A stretch of 64,000 nucleotides of DNA from Roseofilum halophilum BLCC-M91. Lineage in GTDB: Bacteria; Cyanobacteriota; Cyanobacteriia; Cyanobacteriales; Desertifilaceae. Below, in pieces: positions 25,090 to 36,400 of the stretch. Below the pieces are notes generated by a model, which saw nothing but the letters and a program-made list of their open reading frames with translations, did not search any database and was not told the origin of the DNA. Location: NCBI RefSeq assembly GCF_030068445.1, contig NZ_JAQPOK010000111.1:1-64000 (forward strand). The letters run 5' to 3'. The translations under genes were made by a program, and so were the position numbers. Numbering within the stretch: the first letter of the stretch is position 1; each line of letters begins with the position of its first letter.

Positions 25090-25152
25090 GGTTATTTTAT
25101 TTATTACTCAGCAGTTTATTATACTCTAGAATTAAAGTGAATTCAAGGGAGC

Positions 25153-25255
25153 GATCGCCCCCAACCCCACAAAGAAACCGGGCTTGTGCCATAAGTTCCG
25201 ACGCTCAACTGCCATCTGGCTTGAGAAACCCAGTTTCTAGTCATCTGGCGATCGC
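25153..25255. repeat. Dispersed repeat B, copy 1
   Basis: About 100 bp beginning in CCCCAACCCCAC and containing AGAAACCGGG, CCATAAGTTCCGACGCTCAA and GGCTTGAGAAACCCAGTTTCT, then a HIP1 site. Other copies lie at about 25761-25872 and 27236-27341. The arms AGAAACCGGGTTTCT and AGAAACCCGGTTTCT are themselves near-palindromic. Confidence 0.88.
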
Positions 25256-25269
25256 TGAGGTAATGATGG

Positions 25270-25563
25270 ATGATGGTAAAGGCGATCGCGACTCAAGCTA
25301 CAGAAGGTGTAGATTTAGTCCAACAACTGATGTCAGCATTTCCAGATAACGCTATACTCATCCAATTTTTTGCTTACTTCAATACTTCGTTATTTTTTAT
25401 TGAAACTTCGAGAAAGCAAATAGAAAATATACGGCGTACCCTAGCCTCATCGAATGTACCTGATGAGGTGATTCAAGTGGCGGGTGAAGATTTAGGAGAT
25501 CTGTTGGGTCGAGTTTTAGAGGTTAAACTTAAAGTTGAACGTCTTATCAGTCGATTGGAGTAA
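25270..25563 (+). CDS. Hypothetical helical protein, 97 aa
   Basis: Not recognised. An all-helical soluble protein (LVQQLMSAFPDNAILIQFFA, ETSRKQIENIRRTLASSNV, VLEVKLKVERLISRLE). The first ten codons lie in a sequence (GATGGTAAAGGCGATCGC) that also occurs after two neighbouring genes (24231 and 26572), so the true start may be a later codon such as ATG 25330. A 55-codon gene begins 5 bases after its stop, suggesting a two-gene operon. Its position inside a TA island makes an antitoxin-like or partner role possible but unproven. Confidence 0.55.
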   Translation: MMVKAIATQATEGVDLVQQLMSAFPDNAILIQFFAYFNTSLFFIETSRKQIENIRRTLASSNVPDEVIQVAGEDLGDLLGRVLEVKLKVERLISRLE

Positions 25564-25568
25564 GGGTG

Positions 25569-25736
25569 ATGGAAACACTTCCCGATGAGCAAACGATGCT
25601 AGAGATTTTGGAACTCGCTAAAGATTTTGAACATTCGACCAGAGAACTATCAGAGCAGTCAATGGCGATCGCGATCGCGTATGAAAAACAAGTTCGTGAA
25701 TCTCAAGAGACTCAATCTAAACCAGCAACGATTTAG
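25569..25736 (+). CDS. Small hypothetical protein, 55 aa
   Basis: An ATG 5 bases after the preceding stop, with TAAGGGTG just before it. The product starts METLPDEQTMLEILELAKDF and is acidic and helical, ending SQETQSKPATI. Not recognised. Includes one doubled HIP1 core read as AIAIA. Support is the tight spacing with the upstream frame; its end lies just before repeat B. Confidence 0.45.
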   Translation: METLPDEQTMLEILELAKDFEHSTRELSEQSMAIAIAYEKQVRESQETQSKPATI

Positions 25737-25760
25737 AGTTGTCTGTTTCTAGCCAACAGA

Positions 25761-25872
25761 GGCGATCACCCCCCAACCCAAAAAGAAACCGGGTTTCTGC
25801 CATATGTTCGGACTCCCACCTGCCATCTGGCTTGAGAAACCCGGTTTCTAAGCCTTGCGAGAGGCGATCGCT
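25761..25872. repeat. Dispersed repeat B, copy 2
   Basis: Carries AAGAAACCGGGTTTCTGCC, GCCATCTGGCTTGAGAAACC and AAGCCTTGCGAGAGGCGATC. The last block also occurs in copy 3. Lies directly upstream of the nucleotidyltransferase-like gene. Confidence 0.9.
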
Positions 25873-25911
25873 GGTATAGTCATTAAGAAGAGAGCGAGGG
25901 AACGGAATGTT

Positions 25912-26544
25912 ATGGTACTTAGTGCAGATGCCTTGAGCTTTCAAGAATTTATGAATCGCGAATCTTTTCCATTAGCAACATTACATGGTGCGGTATTTGA
26001 GTTTCTGCGCGATCGCCAAGATGTGGTTGTTTTTGGAGCGCAGGCGGTGAATGCTTATGTCGGCGAGCCTCGCATGACTCAGGATATTGATGTGCTGTCT
26101 CCACAAGCAGCAGCTCTGGCAGAAGAGTTACGAGGATACTTAAGCGATCGCTTTTACATTGCCGTGCGGGTGCGAGAGGTGAAGGAAGGACAAGGTTATC
26201 GCTTATACCAAGTGCAGAAGACTGGAAATCGCCATCTGGTCGATCTTCGGCAGGTGGATGTTTTACCCGCTCATCGTTGTATCGAGCAGGTATTGGTAAT
26301 GGCTCCTGTAGAGTTGGTGGTGAGTAAGGTAATTTCTTACCATCAGCGACGGGGGAAACCGAAGGCGGGGACAGATTGGCGAGATTTGGCTTTGTTATTG
26401 CTAACGTTTCCAGACTTGAAGGTGGAGTCAGGGGAAGTGTTGGAGGGTTTAATGGTAGCCGGTGTGGATGAGTCGGTGGTGTCATTATGGCGAGAGATTG
26501 TGAATATGGAGATTGAGGCAGAAGATGAAGATGATGAGTTTTAG
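25912..26544 (+). CDS. Nucleotidyltransferase-superfamily protein, 210 aa
   Basis: The segment VVVFGAQAVNAYVGEPRMTQ followed by DIDV matches the nucleotidyltransferase pattern G-x-x-A-x(n)-D-[IV]-D, with the two acidic residues about 60 from the start. Later parts are LVDLRQVDVLPAH (third acidic strand) and a helical C-terminal half (TDWRDLALLLLTFPDL). Such proteins occur as AbiEii/MNT-type toxins or housekeeping-like orphans. No HEPN or AbiEi partner is next to it. I use ATG 25912. The earlier frame start lies in repeat B. The tail EAEDEDDEF and following bases are duplicated at 24172-24243. Confidence 0.72.
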   Translation: MVLSADALSFQEFMNRESFPLATLHGAVFEFLRDRQDVVVFGAQAVNAYVGEPRMTQDIDVLSPQAAALAEELRGYLSDRFYIAVRVREVKEGQGYRLYQVQKTGNRHLVDLRQVDVLPAHRCIEQVLVMAPVELVVSKVISYHQRRGKPKAGTDWRDLALLLLTFPDLKVESGEVLEGLMVAGVDESVVSLWREIVNMEIEAEDEDDEF

Positions 26545-26592
26545 ATGTGCGATCGCCGAGGGAATTCTGGATTATGGTAAATGCGATCGCCT

Positions 26593-26904
26593 CTATCCGC
26601 TTTCTTCTTCATCTGGCTCAAACAATGGGTTTAAGTTTCGAGAACCATGGACTACCCGCAGAATTTCTAGAGTATCATCAGTAATTTGATACAGAATAAT
26701 ATATCCATTTAAGGGAATGCCGCGTAAACCTTCTCTAATTTCTCCATAGCTACGTCCTAGCTGGGGAAAGTTCATTAGGTTTTTACACTTTTTCTGGAAA
26801 GCTGCAATAAAACGCTCTCCTACTTCAATGTTCAATTGGGCAAAGTAATCTATAATCTCATTGAGATCGCGACTAGCTGAAGGAGCAATAATGTAACGGT
26901 TCAT
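26593..26904 (-). CDS. ParE/RelE-family toxin
   Basis: A 103-residue toxin of the RelE/ParE superfamily: MNRYIIAPSASRDLNEIIDY, FPQLGRSYGEIREGLRGIPL, NGYIILYQITDDTLEILRVV, HGSRNL. The HGSR(N/D) end is characteristic of ParE, which usually targets DNA gyrase. Start lies 2 bases after the antitoxin stop, so the two are co-translated. Confidence 0.92.
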   Translation of the reverse strand: MNRYIIAPSASRDLNEIIDYFAQLNIEVGERFIAAFQKKCKNLMNFPQLGRSYGEIREGLRGIPLNGYIILYQITDDTLEILRVVHGSRNLNPLFEPDEEESG

Positions 26905-26906
26905 CG

Positions 26907-27167
26907 TTAACTTTGACGAGCTTGGTTGAGTTTATCTTTCAGTTGAGCAATAACAACTTCACCATCAATACCTTCACCTTGCCTGAGTTCTTCAATGGCT
27001 ACATCTACTTTCTGTCGGGTTTCTTCTACCCAATTCTCGTAGTCTCTATCTCGTTGATTTAGTAATTGTAGAGCTTCAGAAATCACTTCTTCTGGAGTCT
27101 GGTATTTTCCACTATTTATTTGTTGTTGAATTAACTCAGCTTGTTCGCTCTTTAAGGTAATATTCAT
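26907..27167 (-). CDS. ParD-type antitoxin
   Basis: An 86-residue antitoxin from ATG 27167: MNITLKSEQAELIQQQINSG, KYQTPEEVISEALQLLNQRD. This is the ribbon-helix-helix DNA-binding domain of ParD/CopG-like proteins. A charged C-terminal helix (VAIEELRQGEGIDGEVVIAQ) follows that would bind ParE. The longer frame from 27206 lacks family support. Probably autoregulates the pair. Confidence 0.9.
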   Translation of the reverse strand: MNITLKSEQAELIQQQINSGKYQTPEEVISEALQLLNQRDRDYENWVEETRQKVDVAIEELRQGEGIDGEVVIAQLKDKLNQARQS

Positions 27168-27235
27168 CAGTTTAGTGTTGCCAAGAAGCATGTATGATTG
27201 TAGCATTAGCGATCGCTCCAGGGATGGGTCACATT

Positions 27236-27341
27236 ATCGCCCCCCAACCCCACCAAGAAACCGGGTTTCTGCTATAAGTTCCGACGCTCAACCGCCAGGC
27301 TTGAGAAACCCGGTTTCTAAGCCTTGCGAGAGGCGATCGCT
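27236..27341. repeat. Dispersed repeat B, copy 3
   Basis: CCAAGAAACCGGGTTTCTGC, ATAAGTTCCGACGCTCAACC and TTGAGAAACCCGGTTTCTAA, then GCCTTGCGAGAGGCGATCGC. Its right end supplies the stop codon and last seven codons (AIASRKA) of the out-of-frame PEP-CTERM tail next to it. Confidence 0.9.
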
Positions 27342-27480
27342 TTTAATCCCCAAAGACCGAGAAACGCCAGCGTCCCCACAGCACTCGGTTCGGGGACAGA
27401 TTGGGGAGTCGAGTCCGGTTTGTCGATAGGGTTTTGATGAGGTTCATGGGATGCTTCTACACTATGGCTTTGATTTATTT
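27317..27480 (-). pseudogene. PEP-CTERM sorting tail, out of frame behind the giant gene
   Basis: Read on the minus strand, the frame ends SVPEPSAVGTLAFLGLWGLK then AIASRKA. This has the three parts of a PEP-CTERM signal: VPEP, a hydrophobic helix and a basic end. It is preceded by a Pro/Gln/Ser-rich linker. It overlaps the last codons of the giant gene but in the +1 frame, and has no start or body of its own. Either the giant gene has lost a frame that once included this tail, or the tail belongs to a gene replaced by it. The basic end comes from repeat B. Confidence 0.6.
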
Positions 27481-30400
27481 TGATTAGTAAGTTTCTTCCA
27501 ACCTTGTTGTAGCCACTTGACAGTGGATTGACCCACAGAAGAACCCCCCAATGCTCCACCTACGCCAAAAATTATCGCACCAGCACCAGCACCCACAGCA
27601 GTACCAACACCTGGAACAACTGAACCGAATGCTCCACCAACTTGTGCCCCAAATACTGCACCGCCTGCGCCACCTCCCCAACCGCCAAGTACGCTACCTG
27701 TTGTTTGTTGGAAATTTTCTCCGAAGTTTCCGCCATCTGCTTGATATGCTTGATGGAGATCGTGTGCATCAAGTGCAATTGCTAGAGGTCCCAACACTTT
27801 TTGACCCGCTTTACCAACCTTACCTAGCAATTTTATACCTGAATTGGGCTTTAAATTAGGTTTTCCTTTTGGAAGTTTAGGTTTTTCACGTAACTTTTGT
27901 GTGCTAGTGAGGGTTTCAACTTTATCCCATTTTATCGCGTTATCTTTTCTTACTAAACTATTCCTTTTGAGTTGATCATTTAAACGAATTTGAGCATTGG
28001 GATCATTGATTTTATTAACCACATTCCACTGCTCTCTGGGAATACCAGCCTTTTCTAGTGCAGCCGATGAACGAGTATTGAGAATCAAAGTTCTTCCTTC
28101 TTTACGAATATATTCGATCGGCAGATCTTTGGGCTGGATTTTTCCAGTATCTAGTTCACTCACTAAATCATCAACAGTCTTACCTGAAAATTTTGCTCCT
28201 GGCTCTTCAGAAAATGCTGTAGTGTAATATTTTTGTGCAAAAAGACCATTATTAACAACTCCACCATTATGTAGCTTATCAGGAACTTCTTGAGCTAAAC
28301 CCTTAAGGATTTCATTTGTCCATGGATGATGATAACTACCATCACTATGATAATAACCACCATCTGTGTCGTAATAGCCACCATCTGTGTCGTAATAGCC
28401 ACCATTTGTGTCGTAGTAGCCTCCATCTGCGTCATAGTAGCCTCCAAATGCATCATAATAACCTCCTTCTTCATCATAGTAACCTCCTAAGAAGTCATAG
28501 TAACCACCTTCTTCACTATTAGAGTTAACGTTTTGACCATAAACACGAGTAACACCACCTCTCAAAACAGTCTCCTGAGAATTTCCTTTTTCATCGGGTA
28601 TAGTGTCTTCTTTCCCAGGAGAAGAACTTTGTTCTGACTCAACAAAGTGATTAGATAAAGAAAGTACAAAATCCGGATCGGTTAATTCTTGATCGACTTG
28701 TGACATTAAATCTGAAAATTCTTCAAGAGTCATAGATTTAACATATTCCTCTAAAGATCCCGCAGGTAAGCTATTATCTTGTTCTATTGCCCGTGCAATT
28801 TCATTAAAATCTGGATCATTTAAAAGCTCCTGTCTATCTTCTTCGGAAACTATATTTTCATTTTCAGGCTCTGATTTATCAGAACAAATACACTCCTCTT
28901 TACCAGAAATTTTATCCACCAAACCAACGAGATCGTCTTTCCAGATATTCAAAATACTATTGAGACCAGAAAGCAACCCTTCAATGCCACCATCCTTAAT
29001 AACTCCCGCTAATACCAAACCGGTATTACCGACATTACCGGTAACTTCCAAAACTTTAGACAGAGTGCTATTGAAATTACCGGCAAAACTCTGACCAACG
29101 GAAAGAACGGCATTGAAAATATTGCTAATGGCGTTCAACCAGTCGCCATTCTGAATCGCCTTAATCCCTCCATAAATCATTTGTGGGGCTTTTTCCAGAC
29201 TTTGCACCACGGAGAGCATCACTTTTTGCGTAGTTGCGCTCAAGTTTTTAACCAAGCCACCCACACCCGCAGAGGCAACACTAGCAATACTACCGAGAAT
29301 TTGTAAGAAGCCCAGAATGCTCTCGCCAGACATAATGGAACGTGCGCTACTAAAAGCACCCGCAGCCACAGATTGTAAGGATTGCAAAGCTAATTTAGCT
29401 CCGGCTGTAAGGGTATTACTCATGCCCATGGTAACCGCATTTAAACCCGCCATCACCACACTGAAAATACCACCTAACCAATCTCCGTTCATGACGGCTT
29501 GAATCGCAGTAATTCCAGCAGTTGCTAGGTTTAAACCAATGGCAAAGGGAACCAACACAGGGAAAGAAACGCTGAGAATAGAGACAATAGTGCTAAGAAC
29601 AGTCATGACTTGCGAAATCAGTCCCAATGTGCTGTTCCAGAAATATTTTTTCCGCGCCTTCCGTTCGGCAACCCGTTGTTGGATAATTTGCTCCAACATC
29701 TCCTTCGATTGTTGGGCGAGTTCGTTGGAAATATCAACCGCTTGCTCGGCTAGAGCGACTTTATTTAACGTCTCTAAATAGAGCGGGTTGATAATTTGTT
29801 GTTCGCCCTCCAACTCTTCCATTCGCTGCAACTCTTTCAGGAAATCTTTAGAGGCTTTCTGGACATCTTGCTCGGCAGTTTGTAACAGGGCAATATCCCA
29901 CTGTTCCTCTAGCTCGATGCGATTAATATCGGCTTTATAGTGTTGAACTTGGCCAATTAAACCGCCCATCACCTTAAACAGATTGTCCTGAATAGTTGCC
30001 GCTTCTTTCCCTTGCAACGCCTGATGAATATCGCCCTCAACCTCAGCCAACAGCGCCTTCAAATCATCGGGTAAATCCGGTTGTTGCTGTTCCAAGTCTT
30101 GCAACTGAGTTAACAGTGTCGCCATTTGCGACTGCACCTGCACCGGGTTAAAGTCGCCATCAACGCCGTCTAAACCGACTTCACTACGCACCGCATTCAC
30201 GCCTTGCAGCAGGGCATCTTCTGCCTGTAACTGCTCTAGTTGCTCCAACTTCGCCCGCGCTTCCAACCGTTGACGCTCTAGCTCAATAGCTTCACGCTCC
30301 AGGCGCTCCTCTACCGCTTTCTCGATGTCCTCTTGCCGTTGGGTAGCGATGGTTTGTTCTAACTCCGCTTGGGCGAGGTTCAGTTGTTCTAAATTTACCA

Positions 30401-33400
30401 GGGTGATAAACGTTTGCTCCGTTTGTTCCCGGATGCGAGTAATGCCATCGAGACGCGCTTGGGCAACCGCTAACTCTTGTTGTTTCTGCTCCCGCTCCTC
30501 CTGAGTTTCGGCAATGCGGTCATTAATTTCTTTCAGCATTTTCGCTGCCGTATCTTGTCGCGCTTGCAACGCATTTTTCTGAGCTTGGGCCGTGCGCTTC
30601 AGGTGGCCGAAGTGGTTGGCTTGCGCTTGGGCGCGTTGTTGCAACTGCCGGTGGGTCAGCATTTCGTGATAGTAGCGGTTCGCTAGGGCGCGGTCTTCCG
30701 GACGGGCAATACCCCCGGCACAACTGCCACCAGTATCGCTGGCAATATCGTTGTAATCTCGATAGTAGATTTCCGCAGCCGTCGCCATATCATTGTGCTG
30801 GGCTACATCTAGCAGGTGTTCGGCTTCCTTATTGCCTGCGTCAATCATCTGCTGTAACCGTTGCTGAATCTGGAATTCCAGGTCATTGACTTCCCGTTGT
30901 TTCTGGGCAGCTTGCAAGGTATAGTTGGCGTTCAATTCCGTCGCTTCCAACAAGTCGCGCAGAATTTGCTGATGTTCTTTGGCTGCGCGTAAATGCTCGT
31001 CATTTTGCGCCAATAAGTCGGCTTGCACCTCTTGCAATGGAGCGGTGAGCGCCTGACTGCTGGCTTCCGCTTGTTCAGCTAACCGTTGGGCTTCGGCGAG
31101 TGCGGCGCGAGCATCAGCGAGCTGTTTTTGCAACTGCTCTAAGTCGCCGGGAGAGGTGAGATAGGCATCGAGCAGCCGTTGCTCGGCGAGAATGACTTCA
31201 TGTTCGGCAGTCAATAAGGTGCGTTTTTGACTGAATGCCCGTTGCTGTTGCTGCAAGACGGTGGCTTTATTATCCAGCAGCCCTAGGGCGTTTTGCAGTT
31301 GCGCCTGTTTGGTTTGCAGGTCAACATTGCTGGGAGATTGGGCAATTTGTTCGGACAGGGTTTCCCGTTGGGCAATTAAGTCTTCCCGCAGGCGGTTGAC
31401 TTCCTCGGTTTCTGTCGTCAGGGCAACGGTTTGCCGCTCTACCCATTGCTCGACATCGGCAAGTTGATGCTGCAATTCCTGGGACTTGCGGTTGAGTTCG
31501 CCGCGTTGCTGGAGAATATCTTCGACAATGGGCAGATATTCGCTGTCGTTGTCTTCGAGTTCTTTCCACTCGGCGAGAACTTTGGCGTTATAGGCATCCG
31601 CTTCTTTTTGCGCTTGGGCTAACTGTTGTTCTACTTCGGGTAAGATTTCTTCGAGCTGCTGCAATGCTTCCTGGGCGGCAGGAATTTGTTCGCGAGAGGC
31701 TTCTAACTGTTCGACTAAATTGCGACTGGCAGTAATAGATGGTTCGGCTGCATTGATGGCGTTGACGGTGCTTGCCCATTGTTCGGCTAGGGGTTTCAGC
31801 CGCTCTTGTTGCTGAGACTGGTTATCGGTGGCAACGAGTTGACGAACGGCTTGTTCGCGCAGTTGCTTGGCATATTTAGTATAAGTATCCCAAATAATCC
31901 AGTGATGATCGATATGGGTGAGGGTAACCCAATGCTCTTTCTTCTTACCAGATTTACCGCGTTTCCAGGTTTTCCGTTGTTCTGTCCAAGTGGGGCCGTT
32001 TTTGCGACTACGATGCCAGTGGTGGGCTGCTCGTTTTTCGTACCAGTCGGCTTGGGCAATGGCAGCAGAGGCTTGGGCGTTGGTTTGCGCGAGTTCGGCG
32101 CTGACTTGGGCGAGTTGGTTGTTGTATTTTTGGCTGTTGATTTCTGCTTCGGTTTGCAGGAGGTCAATGGCTGTACCATTATTGGGAGCATTGTTTACAA
32201 ACTCGGTGCGGTAGGCGTTAGCGGTGGGCAGTTGTAAAGCTAGATTCCGTTGGTGAGCCGCAACATTAGCGGCATGTTGAGAGGCATTGCGTTGAGCTTC
32301 AGCATGGTGGTTGTGAATCCATCCGTAAACAGGGGTACGCTTTCTCTTGCCAAAGAAATTGCGTGAGTTGTTATAACCCGTAATCCCCCAAGTGCGAATC
32401 TGGCTATTCCAATGATTGGCATTCATTTGATGCTGATGCCGTTGAGCTTCGTATTGTTGTGCCCGCGCTTCATCCTGTTGCTTGTATATTTGATATTGTT
32501 GCTGATAAGCTTCTAACTCCTCGGACTCTGCACCGTAGCGCTCGGCAATGGGGGCAATTTCTTCCCATAGCTGGGCATCTTGTTCAATCCACTGTTTGAG
32601 CTTGTCGATTTCTTGAGTTAGCGTGGTTTGTCCTTGTTCGAGTTCGTCAGAGCGCGGCGCAACCACTTCCAGGGTAGTAATAGCATCGCGCAAATTGGCT
32701 AACGTGCGATCGCGCTCGCCATCAATTTCTCCCAGATTTTCCTCAATATACGCCACCAAGTCATCGACAGATTGGGATAATTCTTGCTGACGTTCGCCAA
32801 TCTCAATAGTTTGCTGATGTCCTTCGAGCAGTTGTTCTGTCCAGACTTTGGCTGCATCGCCCAGGTCTTGATGGAGGCGATCGCCCAATTGCGCGTAAGC
32901 TAAGATAGTATCCTCGCTCAATGCTGTCTCTGTGGCTTCTTCCGTCTCCAATTGACGCTCAAGCGCGGCTAACCGCTCATCATTGGTTTCCAGTTGTTGG
33001 CGAATTTCCAGTTCTTGCTGTTGACGCAAGGGTTGAATGGCGTTGGTGGCTTCTTCCAGACGGGTAGTGAGAGCGGCAATGATATCATTATTATCATTTT
33101 GGCGGGTTAAGAGGCGATCGCGCTGCTCCTTCGTTTCTGCAATTAACTTGCTCAATGCTTCCCGACTCACCTCATCCGTAGTTTGATTTAACTCATCTTC
33201 CCAATCAGCAATCATGCCACTTAATGTAAGGGCGGGTTCACCCAGATTTTGGCCGCTAGACGAGCCGCTTCCTGAACCCGCCCCTACGGTTAATTGGGTA
33301 TTTCGGGCTTTCAACTGCTCGATAAACTCATTAACCTTGGGTTCCACTTCCGTCGCAAAGAAATCCACATCCGATTCTGTTCCCAAAACCCCAAAGCTAA

Positions 33401-36400
33401 TCATCCGTTGCAGCGCTTCCGCTTGTTCGGAGGTCGTTTCCGCCAACGCATCCGCCGCCTCAGTCGCCTCATTCACCGCATTTTGGAACGCCCCTAATTT
33501 AGCCTTTTCAGCCTCTTGCAGAGGTTTTAATCGCTCAACAATCGGGGTCATATCCCCTTCAATTCGAGCCACTTCTGCCGTCAACTGAGTCACTTTCGGA
33601 GTCACTTCAGCTAGGGCTGCTTGCTTCGTATTCACCTCAGCCGTTTTCGGAGGAATTTCTCCTTTCAGTTCCGCAATTTTAGCCTCAGTTTCCTGAATTT
33701 TCGGCCAATTATTATTGCGCTGTTCTGCCAACCGCGACGCTTTTTGCATGTTATGGCGATAAGCCGCAGCATGACCACCATGATAAGCATAGGTGTGCCC
33801 ATTCCAATACCAGATATTCTGACGATGGTATTGCGCTTGTCCGTAATAATAACTTTCCGCACTGCGTAGGGGAGCATCCTGCGCTCTCAAGCTGTGCAAC
33901 TGCAACTCTTGCGTCCGCAATTGATGTTGAGTAAACGCTAAATCTTTCTGAGCATCCGCAACTTCAGCTTGCAATTCTTCCTGCTGTGCAGTCACTTCCG
34001 CCAGATTAGTTTGAGTCTCAGCCAAATCCGATTGTAACCCTAACAAAGCTTGCCGGTCTTGTTCCCCTTGCTGACGAATTTCCACCAACTCTTCAGTGGC
34101 TTTAACTTGATTTTCCAGCGCCTCTTGCCAAGCATCAGCCGCATTTTGATAATCCGATTCCAACGCATCCGCCTCATTCAGAACCGTCAACCGATTTTCC
34201 AGCCGCTCCACTTCCGTATTCATCTGCCGCAGATAGCTATCAGTTAACTCAATTTCCCGATATTTGTCGGCAATTTCTACTTCTTTATCGGCAATGCGTT
34301 GATTAATTTCATCCAGAGTTGCCTGGAAATAGTCGCGCTCTTCCTCATGAGTTTGCCGTTGCGCCTGCAAGTCCTCAATCTTGACTTGATTGGCAGCAAT
34401 ATCATAATTGATATCGGCAATTTTATCCTCAATCTCGGATAACTCAGTTTTCAACGTCTCTAAAGCTTGTTCCTGATTCGCCAATTGAGTTTCTTGGGCA
34501 GCTTTTTGAGCCTCTAACCCTTGTTTCTCCGTTTCCAAATTAGCAATCTGAGCTTCAGTTGCTGTAATTTCCGGTTGTAACTGAGTCGCCAGATTTTGTG
34601 CGTCTTGAGCAGCAATGTCCCGTTGTTGAGTTGCATTTTGCGCCGCAGCAAGAGCAGCGTCGCGATTAACTACAGCTTGAGGATTGTGAATCCAACCATA
34701 AACCGGAACTTGTCGCCATCCAGTGCGCCATTCTTTTCCAGATTGATATCGATAAGATTCCCAGCGATGTCCGGTTACTCCCCAAGTATTAATTTGTCCA
34801 TTCCAATAATTAGCTGCATTTTGATGATGCTGCCGTTGATGTTCCAAATTCTGAGTTACCGAATTGGCATCTTGAATCTGCTGATGATACCCTTGCAAAA
34901 CAGCTTTTTGTTCGCCAATTTCCGCATCTTTATCAGCAATCTTGCTCGCAGTATCCGCAATTTCAGATTCAATGTTTTCAATCTGAGCTTCTTTATCAGA
35001 AATTGAGCTTTCTTGCCCAACTTTGTCTTGTTTTGCTTGCGCCAGATGATGCTCAAGGATTTTAATCTCTTCTTGGGTTGTCCGGATAGCTGTATTCGTA
35101 TCAGCAATCTGCTGTTCTTTGAGGGCAATGGCATCCTCTAAATCAGCCTCAGCATTAATCGCTTGAATTTCAGTAAACTGCGCTTGCGTCTCTTTCAAGT
35201 TAGCCAAGTTTTGCTCGGACTCTTGAATCGAAGGTTGTAAACTTGCCTCCAGTTCTTGAGCGTTCTGAGTCGCTAAATTCCGTTGATGAGCTGCATTATT
35301 CGCTGCCGCTTGAGCCGCGTTACGATTATGTTCAGCTTGGGGATTATGAATCCAACCATACACTGGTCGCCGAGGTTTACCGTGATGACCAACAATACCC
35401 CACGTACGAATTCTACTATTCCAGTAATTCGCACTATTTTGATGGTGATGCCGTTGATTTTCCCAGTTGGAAGCCACTGCACGAGCATCCTGGAGTTGAG
35501 TCTGATAACCGTTGAGAACATCCTGTTCTTCGTCAATCTTCTCTTGCCATAGCTCCACTTGCTTCTCGATTAACTTTTCTTCCTCAATCGCCGCTTTTTC
35601 CAGTCCCAACTGGCGATATTCTCCCTGCAAGCGTTCCAAGGTTTCATTGGTATCCGTTTGTTGAACTTGCGCCGCATCTAACCGTTCTTGTAAGTCGTCA
35701 AACCCATTCAAGAAACTGGTACTGCGGTTTTCCATTTCCCGCAAGAAATCGATATACTCTTGCAACGGCAAAGAATTCGTTTCCGGTACATTATCGCGCC
35801 GATTTTCCAATTCTTCAATCAGCTTCGCCAGAGCCAACCGTTGCGGAGATTGGGGAGCAGACCAATTAATCTGGTCTTCCTGTAATTTCGCCCAATCCAG
35901 TTGTTCGTCGATATCGGAGATATAGGCTTGCACCGATTCAAACTGCTCGACTAAATCCGGATTCGTCGTGACTGCATTGCCCAACTGTATCAACAATTCC
36001 TGAGCGCGAATCTTCTCATCTTCCAGTTGCTGGATTTGCTTTTTAATCGCCTGCAAGCGCTCTGGATAGGGCAAGAGATAACCATAAGTTTCCAGGAATG
36101 TTTGTAAATCCTTCTGAGTAGTTTTCCGTTCCTCGCGATTGGCTTTAGATTGCTCTTGCAAATCGGTTAACCGAGTTTCCGTAGCACTGGCTTTATCTTC
36201 CTGGCTGGGTAACTGCTTCCCTTCGAGTTTCGCCAATTCTTCCTCAGCTTGTTGAATCTGTAAATCCAGGGTTTCCAGTTGCTGCCGTTGCACTGGAGTT
36301 TGCAGGGCGAGTAAATCTTCTTCCGCTTGCAATTTTTGCTCGTTGGCATTGATTTCATATTGAATTCCCTGCTTCAATTCCGGCCAATCTGCAACCCGTT

